From: Lachnospiraceae bacterium
Lineage (GTDB): Bacteria > Bacillota > Clostridia > Lachnospirales > Lachnospiraceae
Length of the DNA stretch: 54,241 bases
NCBI GenBank assembly: GCA_017441295.1
Contig: JAFRYA010000031.1
Location: 1 to 54,241, forward strand
Direction of reading: 5' to 3'
Position 1 is the first letter of the stretch, and the number at the start of each line of letters is the position of its first letter. Under the pieces are notes generated by a model. That model was given only the letters and a program-made list of their open reading frames with translations, made no database searches and was not told the DNA's origin. The position numbers were made by a program, and so were the translations under genes. Shown here one piece after another: positions 32,872 through 43,400 of this stretch.

Positions 32872-34487
32872 TGAATATTGAACTTAAATATAAATTAAAC
32901 GGTGAGCATCGCAACCTTAAAGGACTTGAAAATGAAGATGCTCAGCTGGAAATAATAAAGGCCGATAACCGCACTACAATAATCCTTCATCCGAAGAAAA
33001 ATATAGAACTGGTAAATGCTTCAATCAAAGTCGATTATGTATTTGACAGTACCAGCAAGATTTTCCTGAACGGATATCAGTCATGGACTGAGACCAGAGA
33101 GTTTGAACTGAATGAAAAAGTCCACAATATGAACCGTCTGCCTAAGAAACTTAAGGAGATGTTTCATTTTGAAAACTACGGTGATGCCTGGTTTTATAAG
33201 TATGACAAGAACTGCTTTCACGGATACACATACTGTTATGTGAAAGACAAAAACGATCATGCTTCTTTTACAGGATCACTTAATGAAGAAAATGCTTACA
33301 TGATCATTCACTATAACAAGAAAGACAATATCATCTGTCTTGAAAGTGACTGTGAATATAAGCGCCCTGAAGGGGATTTCAAGCTCTTTGATTTTGTCCA
33401 CTACGAAGGTTACGTCAGAGATGTCTTAAACAGATATTTCAGCCATTTTGGGCCTTGTACGGCACCTCCTGTACGCGGATATACTTCATGGTATAACCAT
33501 TACCAGGATATAAACGAGGAAAAGATGCTCATTGCGCTGAAAGGCATCAATAATGAGCAGTTTGACCTGTTCCAGATTGATGACGGTTATGAGACCTTTG
33601 TAGGTGACTGGCTGGACGTTGATCCTGTTAAATTCCCTAACGGACTTAGACCAGTAGTTGAGAAGATCCACTCTAAAGGCCTTAAAGCCGGTATCTGGCT
33701 GGCTCCGTTTGTCTGTGAGACCAACAGCAGGCTCTATGATGAGCATCCTGACTGGCTGTTCCGTAAAAATGGAAATCCGGTATTTGCAGGCAGCAACTGG
33801 AGCGGTGATGTGGCTCTGGATATCCGTAAAAAAGAAGTACAGGATTATATCCGCAAATGTCTGGAATACTATATGGACCTGGGATTTGATTTCTTTAAGC
33901 TGGATTTCCTGTATGCAGCATGTCTGGTAATGGATGATGAGCCGTTTACCAGAGCGGAAATCATGAGAAAAGCAATGGTTGGCCTCAGGGAAATCCTGAA
34001 AGATAAGCTGATCCTGGGCTGCGGCGTTCCGCTTTCATCAGCATTCGGTCTGGTAGACTATTGCAGGATCGGTCCTGATGTTTCACTGAAATTTGATGAT
34101 GTGTTCTACATGAAGTTTATGCACAGGGAACGCATCTCAACTAAAACAACGCTGCTGAATACTATATTCCGCTATGAAATGGACGGTCATGTATTCAGAT
34201 GCGATCCGGACGTATTTTTGCTCCGTGATGACAATATTGATCTGTCTCCTGAACAGAAAAATGCGCTTGTTACAATTAACCATTTGTGCGGCAGCGTCTA
34301 TATGACCAGCGACAACGTCAAAATGTATACTGAAGACAAGTTCAAGATCCTTCAGGAAGCCAGGGCTCTGTGCGGCGCCAAGATAGAAGACGTCCATAAA
34401 GACGGATATATTTACACGGTAAAATATGTCGTTAACGGCAATCACGGAGTTATTAAATACAACAGCAAAAAAGGTGTACTGGTTTAG
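32871..34487 (+). CDS. GH36 alpha-galactosidase
   Basis: The 538-residue enzyme hydrolyses terminal alpha-1,6-galactosyl bonds. The GH36 barrel is clear: FDLFQIDDGYE (about 228-238) and KAGIWLAPFV (about 270-279). The nucleophile is Asp345 in FFKLDFLYAA, and the acid/base is Asp403 in RIGPDVSL. Residues 1-200 form the N-terminal beta-sandwich. At 538 residues it is shorter than the tetrameric enzymes of about 720, and matches the compact cytosolic group. There is no signal peptide, so the sugar must first be imported by the symporter that overlaps it upstream. Confidence 0.88.
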   Translation: MNIELKYKLNGEHRNLKGLENEDAQLEIIKADNRTTIILHPKKNIELVNASIKVDYVFDSTSKIFLNGYQSWTETREFELNEKVHNMNRLPKKLKEMFHFENYGDAWFYKYDKNCFHGYTYCYVKDKNDHASFTGSLNEENAYMIIHYNKKDNIICLESDCEYKRPEGDFKLFDFVHYEGYVRDVLNRYFSHFGPCTAPPVRGYTSWYNHYQDINEEKMLIALKGINNEQFDLFQIDDGYETFVGDWLDVDPVKFPNGLRPVVEKIHSKGLKAGIWLAPFVCETNSRLYDEHPDWLFRKNGNPVFAGSNWSGDVALDIRKKEVQDYIRKCLEYYMDLGFDFFKLDFLYAACLVMDDEPFTRAEIMRKAMVGLREILKDKLILGCGVPLSSAFGLVDYCRIGPDVSLKFDDVFYMKFMHRERISTKTTLLNTIFRYEMDGHVFRCDPDVFLLRDDNIDLSPEQKNALVTINHLCGSVYMTSDNVKMYTEDKFKILQEARALCGAKIEDVHKDGYIYTVKYVVNGNHGVIKYNSKKGVLV

Positions 34488-34508
34488 TACTTAAGAATGG
34501 AGTTAGTG

Positions 34509-35948
34509 ATGGATAAAAGCAGTATCATCTTTGGCAATAAAATTGACGATAAGACAATATCAAAAGCCAATAAAAGTAAAGCCAAGTTTATAAAGAAATT
34601 TGGCGATGACAGTAATAAAGAATATCATCTCGGCATGCAGCCGATATCTCAGATCAATGAGATTAAAATGCAGAACCTCGTTTTCGCAGATGAGCCTTTG
34701 AGCCTTCCTGAAAAGCCTCTTGTAGTTGGTAATATCCGTATGGGATTTGGACATTACAGAATCTCTATGGCTATTGCTTCCTGCGCACAGGCACTTGGAT
34801 ATACGCCTCTGTGGCTGGATCTGGCATCATTTGACGCTACCGGTTCCAAGATGATCCGAAGCCAGAATGACCTGTATTCAATGGGATCAAGGCTTTCACA
34901 GAAGATCGGACTGTTTAATAAGCTCTATTGGGAACCGCTTAACAGTGAGGGTTTCCGTCAGATCACTTATAATGCAGGTGACCAGAAGAACGCAGAACTT
35001 TTGGTTCCGATTTTCAATGACCTGCCTAAGGATATACCTTATGTGGCAACTCATGTATGGCCGGCACAGGGAGCAGTGCATGCAGGACTGACTCATGTTG
35101 TTAATGCCATTCCGGATAACTGGCCTATGGGCCTGCATCTGGCTGAAGGTTCAATCCATACAGTTCAGACAGCTTTTGCTTATCTCGGATATAAGATGCT
35201 GAACGGTTTCGCTAAGCATCCGCTTAAACCGATGCCAGACGATGTGCTGTTCAATGTTGGTCATTATGTTGATCATGAGCTGGTCGCTAATATTGAAGCA
35301 GATTGTGATGCGCGTCTTGAAAGAATAAACAGCCGCGCGCCGATCAGATTCCTTATGACAGTAGGCGGAGCAGGAGCAGGGGCCGATCTGTATCTGGCAA
35401 TGGCCAAACATCTGATGAATTATGTCAAAGAAGGCAAGGCCACATTGATCATCAACTTCGGTGATCATCTGGCTATGTGGGATGTTCTTAAAAACAGCAT
35501 TCCTGAACTTGAGAAAAACTGCAGAACGTACTTTGATAAATATGACGAACTGCATGATTTTGTCGAAAAAATTGATGATGCACCGGGCCAGATAGTGGCT
35601 GTATGCAACAAAGACATATTTGAAGCAGTTTATTCAACAAACCTGCTGATGCGCAAATGCGACGTGCTGGTCACAAAACCGTCTGAGCTCTCATTCTATC
35701 CTGTTCCTAAACTGATGATGAGACATATCGGTGGACATGAAGTTTACGGCGCAATTCATGCTCAGGAGATCGGTGATTCCACATTTGAATGTGAAACTAA
35801 AGAAGCGCTCTGCAACATGATCGACACTCTGATAAATGACAAAGCAATTCTTCGCAGTATGTGTGCTAATATTAAACGGCTTAAGACAGAAGGCGTCTAT
35901 GACGGCGGATATAAAGTAGTCAAACTTGCTGCCGGAGAAGAACTTTAA
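34509..35948 (+). CDS. GT-B-like protein of unknown role in the galactoside module
   Basis: The 479-residue soluble protein is not one I can name. Residues about 74-107 (VVGNIRMGFGHYRISMAIAS) resemble the Gly-x-Gly-His loop that opens MurG/MGDG-synthase type GT-B glycosyltransferases. Residues about 385-415 (CDVLVTKPSELSFYPVPK) resemble the nucleotide-sugar site of that class. A middle MTVGGAGAGADL stretch would sit at the domain hinge. So a glycosyltransferase or a phosphorylase-like enzyme is possible. ATG 34509 is preferred over 34497, because GGAG (34499-34502) then has six-base spacing. It lies between alpha-galactosidase and galactokinase. Confidence 0.6.
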   Translation: MDKSSIIFGNKIDDKTISKANKSKAKFIKKFGDDSNKEYHLGMQPISQINEIKMQNLVFADEPLSLPEKPLVVGNIRMGFGHYRISMAIASCAQALGYTPLWLDLASFDATGSKMIRSQNDLYSMGSRLSQKIGLFNKLYWEPLNSEGFRQITYNAGDQKNAELLVPIFNDLPKDIPYVATHVWPAQGAVHAGLTHVVNAIPDNWPMGLHLAEGSIHTVQTAFAYLGYKMLNGFAKHPLKPMPDDVLFNVGHYVDHELVANIEADCDARLERINSRAPIRFLMTVGGAGAGADLYLAMAKHLMNYVKEGKATLIINFGDHLAMWDVLKNSIPELEKNCRTYFDKYDELHDFVEKIDDAPGQIVAVCNKDIFEAVYSTNLLMRKCDVLVTKPSELSFYPVPKLMMRHIGGHEVYGAIHAQEIGDSTFECETKEALCNMIDTLINDKAILRSMCANIKRLKTEGVYDGGYKVVKLAAGEEL

Positions 35949-35981
35949 GTTTTAGTTTTTATTTAATTGATTTTTACATAT

Positions 35982-36007
35982 GCGGGTATTCCTTTTGGAC
36001 TGCCCGC
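35982..36007 (+). promoter_or_regulatory. strong hairpin upstream of galactokinase
   Basis: GCGGGTATTCC and GGACTGCCCGC form an 11-position stem with one mismatch and a TTTT loop. No T tract follows (TTGTGTG), so it is either a poor terminator, a processing or stability element, or part of galK control. The galK ATG is 21 bases downstream, with AAGGTG as ribosome binding site. Confidence 0.5.
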
Positions 36008-36028
36008 TTGTGTGTTAGAAGGTGAAAA

Positions 36029-37177
36029 ATGGAAGACCTGCAAAAAGCGATAAAAGAAATATTCAGTTTTGAATACAGGGACGAGCCTGAAACATATATC
36101 ACCAGTTCAGGCAGAACAGAAATATGCGGAAATCACTGCGATCATCAGCACGGAATGGTCATCGCGGCTGCAATAGACTGCAATGTATTAGCAGCAGTAA
36201 AATACAGAAATGATCTGAAAGTCCGTATCCTGTCAAAAGGTTTCCCTAAAGTTGAAATGGACCTGGAAAATCTGGACCTCCGCGAAGAAGAATATGGCAC
36301 AACAGCTGCTCTCGTCAGAGGTATTGCCAGGGTTTATCAGCAGAATAATATTAAGCTGCGTGGTTTTGATGCTGTTGTTATCAGCGATGTCCCGGCTGGT
36401 TCCGGCTTATCTTCATCAGCTGCTTTCGAAGTGCTGATCGGCAGGATTCTGTCTGATAACCAGGACCCGGTATTTGTGGCTAGGGCAGGGCAGTACGCTG
36501 AAAACGTATATTTCAATAAACCATCAGGTCTGATGGACCAGATAGCATGTTCTGTTGGAGGCCTGGTATTTATGGATCTTCAGGATCCGGAGAATCCGGT
36601 TGTAGAGAAAATTGAAACTGATTTTGATTCATTCGGGTATAAGATATGCCTGGTAAATACAGGCGGCTCACATGCCAATCTGACTGATCACTATGCTCAG
36701 ATTCCAAAGGATATGGCATCAGTGGCAAATTACTTTGGCAAAGAGTATTTAAGAGACGTTGATCCTCATGAATTTTATAACAGCATTTCTAAGATGAGGG
36801 AATCTGTTTCTGACAGAGCCATAATGCGTTCCATGCATTTCTTCGACGAAGAAAAGAGGGTACTGGCATGTAAAGAAGCGCTGGCAAATAAAGATTTCAA
36901 TTTGTTCCTGAGAATAATCAATACATCTGGCGTTTCATCCTGGAGACTGCTTCAGAATGTAACAGCTCCGGACCCTGATGCTGACCAGAGTTTAGCTCTG
37001 GCGCTGACGCTTTCATCCAAGTTCCTGAATGGCAAAGGAGCCGTTCGTGTTCATGGCGGCGGATTCGCAGGAACCATTCAGGCTTTCGTGCCAAACGACA
37101 TGGTAAATGAATATGCTGACAGAATGAATGAAGTGTTCGGAAAGGACGCATGCATCATTGCAAACATAAGTAAATAA
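36029..37177 (+). CDS. galK: galactokinase (GHMP family)
   Basis: The 382-residue kinase phosphorylates galactose at C1. The substrate motif reads GRTEICGNHCDHQHG (about 28-42), a variant of the usual GRTNLIGEHTDYNGG seen in Clostridial galactokinases. The ATP loop is PAGSGLSSSAAFEV (about 123-136). NKPSGLMDQIACSVGG (about 165-180) holds the catalytic Asp, and RVHGGGFAGTIQAF (about 340-353) is motif 3. With the upstream symporter and alpha-galactosidase it would channel released galactose into the cell's metabolism. galT and galE are not in the window. Confidence 0.85.
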   Translation: MEDLQKAIKEIFSFEYRDEPETYITSSGRTEICGNHCDHQHGMVIAAAIDCNVLAAVKYRNDLKVRILSKGFPKVEMDLENLDLREEEYGTTAALVRGIARVYQQNNIKLRGFDAVVISDVPAGSGLSSSAAFEVLIGRILSDNQDPVFVARAGQYAENVYFNKPSGLMDQIACSVGGLVFMDLQDPENPVVEKIETDFDSFGYKICLVNTGGSHANLTDHYAQIPKDMASVANYFGKEYLRDVDPHEFYNSISKMRESVSDRAIMRSMHFFDEEKRVLACKEALANKDFNLFLRIINTSGVSSWRLLQNVTAPDPDADQSLALALTLSSKFLNGKGAVRVHGGGFAGTIQAFVPNDMVNEYADRMNEVFGKDACIIANISK

Positions 37178-37222
37178 TAATATAATTAATTAGTTAAAAA
37201 TAAATGATCAAAGGAGCGCACA

Positions 37223-37942
37223 ATGGATATTTACAAGATTAATGAAGCAGAAGACCTGCTGGCAGGCAACCCATATCCAGGCAGGGGAATCATCGTTGGC
37301 AAGAGCAAAGACGGCACCAAAGCAGTCAGCGCGTATTTCATTATGGGCAGAAGCGCTAACAGTCGTAACAGAGTTTTTGTTAAGAGAGATGACGCATTAT
37401 TTACAGAACCTTTTGACGCCAGCAAAGTAGAGGATCCAAGCCTCATTATCTATGCTGCTGTCCGTCAGTACGAGAATAAGCTCATTGTTACAAATGGTGA
37501 CCAGACAGATACTGTTTACGAAGGATATAAAGCTGGCAAGAGTTTCAGCGATTCTCTGGCAACCAGAGAGTTTGAGCCTGACGGACCTAATTTCACTCCA
37601 CGTATCAGCGCTGTTTCTGTATTTGAAGATGGTGATTTCAAATATAAGATGAGTATTCTGAAGAGTGCTGATGCTGAAGGATCCGCCTGCAACAGATTCA
37701 CTTATTTCTACGCTCCGATCGCCGGACTGGGACATTTCCTTCATACTTATGTTACAGATGGAAATCCTATTCCTACATTCCAGGGCGAGCCTGAAAGGGT
37801 AGCTATTCCTGACTGCATAGATGAATTCACAGACAGGATCTGGAAATCACTTGATGAAAACAACAAGATTTCTCTCTATGTCAGATATACTGATCTGGCA
37901 ACAGGGGAGTACACGGACAGAATTGTAAATAAAAACCAGTAA
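37223..37942 (+). CDS. purO: IMP cyclohydrolase, PurO type
   Basis: The 239-residue protein matches the IMP cyclohydrolase family first known from archaea (PurO), not the N-terminal half of PurH. NPYPGRGIIVGKSKDG (about 16-31), AYFIMGRSANSRNRVF (about 37-52) and EPDGPNFTPRISAV (about 117-130) are its hallmark segments. It closes the second purine ring, converting FAICAR to IMP. Its neighbour is the AICAR transformylase, so the two halves of the usual PurH reaction are encoded as separate proteins 14 bases apart. AAAGGAG stands before the start. Confidence 0.88.
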   Translation: MDIYKINEAEDLLAGNPYPGRGIIVGKSKDGTKAVSAYFIMGRSANSRNRVFVKRDDALFTEPFDASKVEDPSLIIYAAVRQYENKLIVTNGDQTDTVYEGYKAGKSFSDSLATREFEPDGPNFTPRISAVSVFEDGDFKYKMSILKSADAEGSACNRFTYFYAPIAGLGHFLHTYVTDGNPIPTFQGEPERVAIPDCIDEFTDRIWKSLDENNKISLYVRYTDLATGEYTDRIVNKNQ

Positions 37943-37956
37943 ACAGGAGAGAAAAG

Positions 37957-39141
37957 ATGAAAGAATTCGAATTAAAATACGGCTGTAATCCAAATCAGAA
38001 ACCTGCAAAGATTTATATGCATGATGGAAGTGACCTCCCGATCCAGATCTTAAGCGGACGCCCGGGTTACATTAATTTCCTGGATGCTTTCAACTCATGG
38101 CAGCTTGTTAAAGAACTTAAGGAAGCTCTGGGTCTGCCGGCTGTTACATCATTCAAGCATGTCAGCCCGACATCCGCTGCTGTAGGTATTAAATTACCTG
38201 AAAAACTTAAAAAAGCATGCTTTGTTGATGATGTTGAAGGACTGGACGATTCTTTACTTGCATGCGCTTATGCCAGAGCCAGAGGCACTGATCGTCTCTG
38301 CTCATTTGGCGATTGGGTAGCTCTCTCAGACGTATGTGACGCTACAACAGCTAAGATGATCAAGAGAGAGGTTTCTGACGGCATTATTGCTCCGGGATAT
38401 GATCCTGAAGCACTTGAAATATTAAAACAGAAAAGAAACGGCAATTACAATATTGTTCAGATCGATCCTGATTTCATTCCGGCTGAGCAGGAACACAAGC
38501 AGGTATTTGGCATTACATTTGAACAGGGAAGAAACAACTTCAAGATCAACAAGGAACTCCTGGCTAATATTGTTACTGAGAACAAAGACCTGCCTGAGAG
38601 CGCAGTACGTGATCTGATCGTTTCACTTATCACTCTTAAATATACACAGTCAAATTCAGTCTGCTTCGCTGTTGACGGACAGGCAATCGGCGTTGGTGCA
38701 GGACAGCAGTCACGTATCCACTGCACCAGACTGGCTGGCAGCAAAGCTGATACATGGTTCCTTCGTCAGTCTGACAGAGTTCTGGAGCTGCCATTTAAGC
38801 CTGAACTGGGACGTCCGGACAGAGATAATGTAATTGACGGTTATATTAATCAGAACGAAGAAGATGTTTGTGCAGACGGCAACTGGCAGAAATACTTTAC
38901 TGAACCTGTTGAGCCGTTCACAAAGGAAGAGCAGAGGGCTTATTTAAATACTATCGATAATGTTGCTCTGGGTTCAGACGCGTTCTTCCCATTCAGTGAC
39001 AGCATTGAGAGGGCTCACCTGAGCGGTGTTAAATACGTTGCTGAGCCGGGCGGATCGATCCGAGACGACGCTGTCATTGATTGTTGCAACAAATATGACA
39101 TGACAATGTCATTCACAGGAATGAGGTTATTCCACCACTAA
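37957..39141 (+). CDS. purV: stand-alone AICAR formyltransferase (half of PurH)
   Basis: The 394-residue protein corresponds to the AICAR transformylase domain only; the MGS-like IMP cyclohydrolase domain of normal PurH is absent. LKYGCNPNQKPAKIY (about 5-19) opens the domain. SFKHVSPTSAAVG (about 65-77) has the catalytic Lys-His pair. GVGAGQQSRIHCTRLAG (about 247-263) and a C-terminal AEPGGSIRDDAVI near 366-378 complete the active site. It uses 10-formyl-THF. The name purV has been used for this separate form; purH is the broader label. AGGAGAG precedes the ATG. Confidence 0.88.
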   Translation: MKEFELKYGCNPNQKPAKIYMHDGSDLPIQILSGRPGYINFLDAFNSWQLVKELKEALGLPAVTSFKHVSPTSAAVGIKLPEKLKKACFVDDVEGLDDSLLACAYARARGTDRLCSFGDWVALSDVCDATTAKMIKREVSDGIIAPGYDPEALEILKQKRNGNYNIVQIDPDFIPAEQEHKQVFGITFEQGRNNFKINKELLANIVTENKDLPESAVRDLIVSLITLKYTQSNSVCFAVDGQAIGVGAGQQSRIHCTRLAGSKADTWFLRQSDRVLELPFKPELGRPDRDNVIDGYINQNEEDVCADGNWQKYFTEPVEPFTKEEQRAYLNTIDNVALGSDAFFPFSDSIERAHLSGVKYVAEPGGSIRDDAVIDCCNKYDMTMSFTGMRLFHH

Positions 39142-39155
39142 AAAGGAGCCCCCAA

Positions 39156-40421
39156 ATGAACATTATGGTTATTGGCGGTGGCGGCAGAGAGCATGCCATC
39201 ATTAAGAAGATAAAAGAAACAAATTTCGTTGGCGAAATTTATGCCCTTCCAGGCAATGGCGGTATTGCCAAGGATGCGCTTTGTGTAAACATTGCTGCTA
39301 CAGACATTGAGCAGGCAGTACGTTTCGCACAGTCAGCAGGTATTACATATGCTATTGTTGCTCCGGACGATCCGCTGGTTGCCGGAATGGTTGACGCGTT
39401 AGAGGCTCAGGGAATTGAATGCTTTGGCCCTAACAAAGCCGCCGCCATCATTGAAGGAAGCAAGGTATTTTCAAAGAATTTAATGAAGAAATATGGCATT
39501 CCTACAGCTGCTTATGAAGTCTTTGATGATATTGATAAAGCACTTGAATACATTGAGACCGCGCCGATTCCGACAGTTATTAAGGCTGACGGTCTGGCAC
39601 TTGGTAAAGGTGTAATCATTGCGCAGACACGTGATGAAGCCAGAGACGCTATCGTTTCAATCATGAAAGATAAGCAGTTCGGCAAGAGCGGTGATCAGAT
39701 AGTAATTGAAGAATTCCTGACAGGACCGGAAGTATCTGTTCTTTCATTTACAGATGGCAAGACTGTTGTTCCTATGGTTTCGTCCATGGATCATAAACGC
39801 GCAGGCGATAATGACACCGGTCTGAATACCGGCGGTATGGGAACAATTGCCCCAAATCCGTATTACACCAAAGAAATTGCTGACGAGTGTATGGAAAAGA
39901 TTTTCCTGCCAACTATCAATGCTATGAATGCTGAAGGCCGCACTTTCAAAGGCTGTTTGTACTTTGGCCTGATGATCACAGCTGATGGCCCAAAGGTTAT
40001 TGAGTACAACTGCAGATTCGGCGATCCAGAAACACAGGTGGTTCTGCCGCTTCTTGATAGCAATCTGCTGAACATCATGGTTGATGTTTCTGAAGGCACT
40101 CTTAATGCGGACGATGTTAAATTCAAAGATGCCCACGCAGCCTGTGTTGTAATGGCTTCAAAGGGATATCCTGTTAAATATGAAAAGGGATTTGAGATTA
40201 CAATCCCTGAAGAAGTCGAAGACAGCGTATATGTTGCCGGTGCTCAGATTGAGGATTGGAAGCTGGTAACCAGCGGCGGCCGTGTACTTGGAGTCACTGC
40301 TGTTTCAGATACTCTTGAAGATGCTTTGAAAAAAGCATATGAGAAAGTTGATAAAATACATTTTGATAACGAATATTTCAGGACAGACATTGGCAAAAAA
40401 GCCTTAAATGCAGGCAAATAA
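39156..40421 (+). CDS. purD: phosphoribosylamine-glycine ligase (GAR synthetase)
   Basis: The 421-residue ATP-grasp enzyme joins glycine to phosphoribosylamine. MVIGGGGREHAIIKKI (4-19) is the N-terminal nucleotide-like fold. KADGLALGKGVIIA (about 143-156) is the ATP-grasp core, DHKRAGDNDTGLNTGGMG (about 211-228) is the PurD signature, and EYNCRFGDPETQ (about 285-296) binds metal. It would use the labile amine made by PurF. The start has AAAAGGAG eight or more bases upstream. Nine bases separate it from purL. Confidence 0.95.
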   Translation: MNIMVIGGGGREHAIIKKIKETNFVGEIYALPGNGGIAKDALCVNIAATDIEQAVRFAQSAGITYAIVAPDDPLVAGMVDALEAQGIECFGPNKAAAIIEGSKVFSKNLMKKYGIPTAAYEVFDDIDKALEYIETAPIPTVIKADGLALGKGVIIAQTRDEARDAIVSIMKDKQFGKSGDQIVIEEFLTGPEVSVLSFTDGKTVVPMVSSMDHKRAGDNDTGLNTGGMGTIAPNPYYTKEIADECMEKIFLPTINAMNAEGRTFKGCLYFGLMITADGPKVIEYNCRFGDPETQVVLPLLDSNLLNIMVDVSEGTLNADDVKFKDAHAACVVMASKGYPVKYEKGFEITIPEEVEDSVYVAGAQIEDWKLVTSGGRVLGVTAVSDTLEDALKKAYEKVDKIHFDNEYFRTDIGKKALNAGK

Positions 40422-40430
40422 GGAGAAATA

Positions 40431-43400
40431 ATGGTATTCAGAATATTTGTAGAAAAGAAAGAGGAATTTGCCCAGGAAGCAGCTTCATTATTAAACGATT
40501 TCAGACATTTGCTAGGAATCAAAGGACTTGAAAAGGTCAGATTCTTAAATCGTTATGACGCTGAGGATATTGACCCTGAGCTCTTTGAGCAGTCAATTAA
40601 CACTGTTTTTTCAGAGCCGCAGGTTGATATCGCATGCAGAGAGCCTGATTTTGAAGGCGCAATCGTATTCGCTGTTGAGTATCTTCCCGGACAGTTTGAT
40701 CAGAGAGCAGACTCAGCTGCGCAGTGCATCCAGATCATTTCACGCGGTGAAAGACCTGTCATTCGTTCAGCCAAAGTTTATGCGCTTTATGGAATTATTT
40801 CAGACAGCGATCTGGCTGAGATTAAAAAATACGTAATCAACCCTGTCGAGGCAAGGGAGGCGGCATTAGAACTGCCGGAGACTCTTCAGATTCCTTATGA
40901 TGTTCCTGAAGAAGTCAGAACAGTCTGCGGATTCCTTGGATTCAGCAGAGAGAGACTGGAAAGTTTCATTAAAGACAACGGTCTGGCAATGGACATCGAG
41001 GATATTCTTTTCTGCCAGCATTACTTTGCTTCTGAAAACAGAAATCCTACCATTACTGAAATAAAACTGATCGATACATATTGGTCAGATCATTGCCGTC
41101 ATACCACATTCGGAACCATTATTGACGGCGTAAAATTCAGCGATCCGCTGCTCCAGAGCACATATGAGGATTATCTGGCGGTCAGAAAAGAACTGGGCCG
41201 CACTAAACCGATTTGTATGATGGACATCGCTACAATCGCTGTTAAATATCTTAAGGCTCACGGAATGCTTGACAAACTCGATGAGTCTGAAGAAATCAAT
41301 GCCTGCACAGTTAAGATTGAAGTAGAAGCAGATGGTGTTAAAGAACCTTGGCTTTTACTTTTCAAGAATGAGACACATAACCATCCTACAGAAATTGAGC
41401 CTTTCGGTGGTGCAGCAACATGTATTGGCGGTGCAATCAGAGATCCACTGTCAGGCAGAAGCTATGTATATGGCGCAATGCGTGTAACAGGAGCTTCAGA
41501 CCCTACAGTACCTGTATCAGAGACTATTCCTGGCAAGCTTCCGCAGCGTAAACTCGTTAAAGGCGCTGCTGCAGGATATTCTTCATACGGCAACCAGATT
41601 GGCCTGGCAACAGGTATTGTAGATGAACTGTATCATCCGGGATATGCCGCAAAGAGAATGGAAATCGGTGCTGTTATCGCAGCTACACCTGCTGAGAACG
41701 TACGCCGTGAGACTCCGCTGCCAGGAGATGTTATCATACTGCTGGGCGGCAGAACCGGACGTGACGGTATTGGTGGCGCAACCGGCTCATCCAAAGCTCA
41801 TACAACCAAATCTGTTGAGCTCTGCGGCGCGGAAGTTCAGAAAGGTAATGCTCCTGAAGAGAGAAAACTTCAGAGGCTTTTCAGAAACGGTGATGCCTGC
41901 AGAATGATCAAGAGATGCAATGACTTTGGCGCAGGCGGCGTTTCTGTTGCTATCGGTGAATTAGCTGATGGCCTGGACATCGATCTGAACGCTGTTCCGA
42001 AGAAATATGAAGGTCTGGACGGTACAGAACTGGCTATTTCCGAATCACAGGAAAGAATGGCAGTTTGTATCGAAGCTAAGGACGTTGACGCGTTTCTTAA
42101 ACTGGCTGACCAGGAAAATCTGGAAGCTACTCCGGTTGCAGTAGTTAAAGCTGATCCAAGACTGACCATGACATGGAATGGCAAGCAGATAGTAGATATC
42201 AGCAGAGAGTTCCTGAACTCAAATGGTGCCGATAAGCATATATTCATGACTCCGGCCAGCCCGCTGCCATATGACAAACAGGTATCCGGTGGGTTCGCTG
42301 AGAATCTTAAGGCAGTTGCATCTGATCTTAATACATGCTCAAAACGAGGTCTTTCTGAAATGTTTGACTCTACAATCGGCGCGGGATCCATCCTGATGCC
42401 TTTTGGCGGCAAATATCAGAGAACTCCGGTTCAGGCCATGACTCTTAAGATCAGCATGGAGAAGAAGCATACCGATGACTGCTCACTCATGTCATTTGGT
42501 TTTAACCCGTTTATTTCAGAGAAGAGCCCATATCACGGCGCTTATCTGGCTGTAGTTGAGTCCGTTTGTAAACTGATTGCTACAGGTGCTAAATTCGAAG
42601 ACGTTTATCTGTCATTCCAGGAGTATTTCGAGAAACCTGGCACAAACGGCAAGAGATGGGGCAAACCATTTTCGGCACTTCTTGGAGCTTTCAAGGCACA
42701 GATGAATCTGGGAATAGGCGCTATCGGCGGCAAAGACTCCATGAGCGGAACATTTGAAAAACTGGACGTCCCTCCTACACTGGTTTCATTTGCTGTTACA
42801 ACAGATAAAACGCAGAATATCGTATCTCCTGAGTTCAAGAAGGCTGGCAACAAGGTTTATCTGCTCAAGTCAGATTATGATGCAAATAAACTGCCTGAAA
42901 CCAAATCTCTCATGAAGGTTATAGGCCATACTACTGAGCTACTTAGAGAAGGCAGTGCAGTATCATGTCATACACCTGGTATGGGCGGCGTTGCTGAGGC
43001 AATTCTTAAGATGTGCTTTGGCAATGGATTTGGATTCAAATTCAATGATACATTGACTGTAAATGACATCTTTAGTTACAGCTACGCTTCATTCATTCTG
43101 GAAAGCGAAAAAGATATTCCAGGAGCTGTATATCTGGGTGAAATTACTGAAGATAAAACATTTAATTACAAAAATGATGCGATTCCTTATGCTGAAGTAG
43201 AGGCGCTTTATGAAGACAGGCTTGAGGACGTATATTCATGCAATATAACGAAAGAAAGCAGGGTATATGAGAGCTTTTCATATACAGCTGACAAATACCC
43301 GGCTCCTGCAGTCAAAACCGCAAAAGCCAAGGTTTTGATTCCTGCATTCCCGGGTACAAACTGCGAGTTTGACAGTGCCAAGGCATGCGCAGACGCCGGC

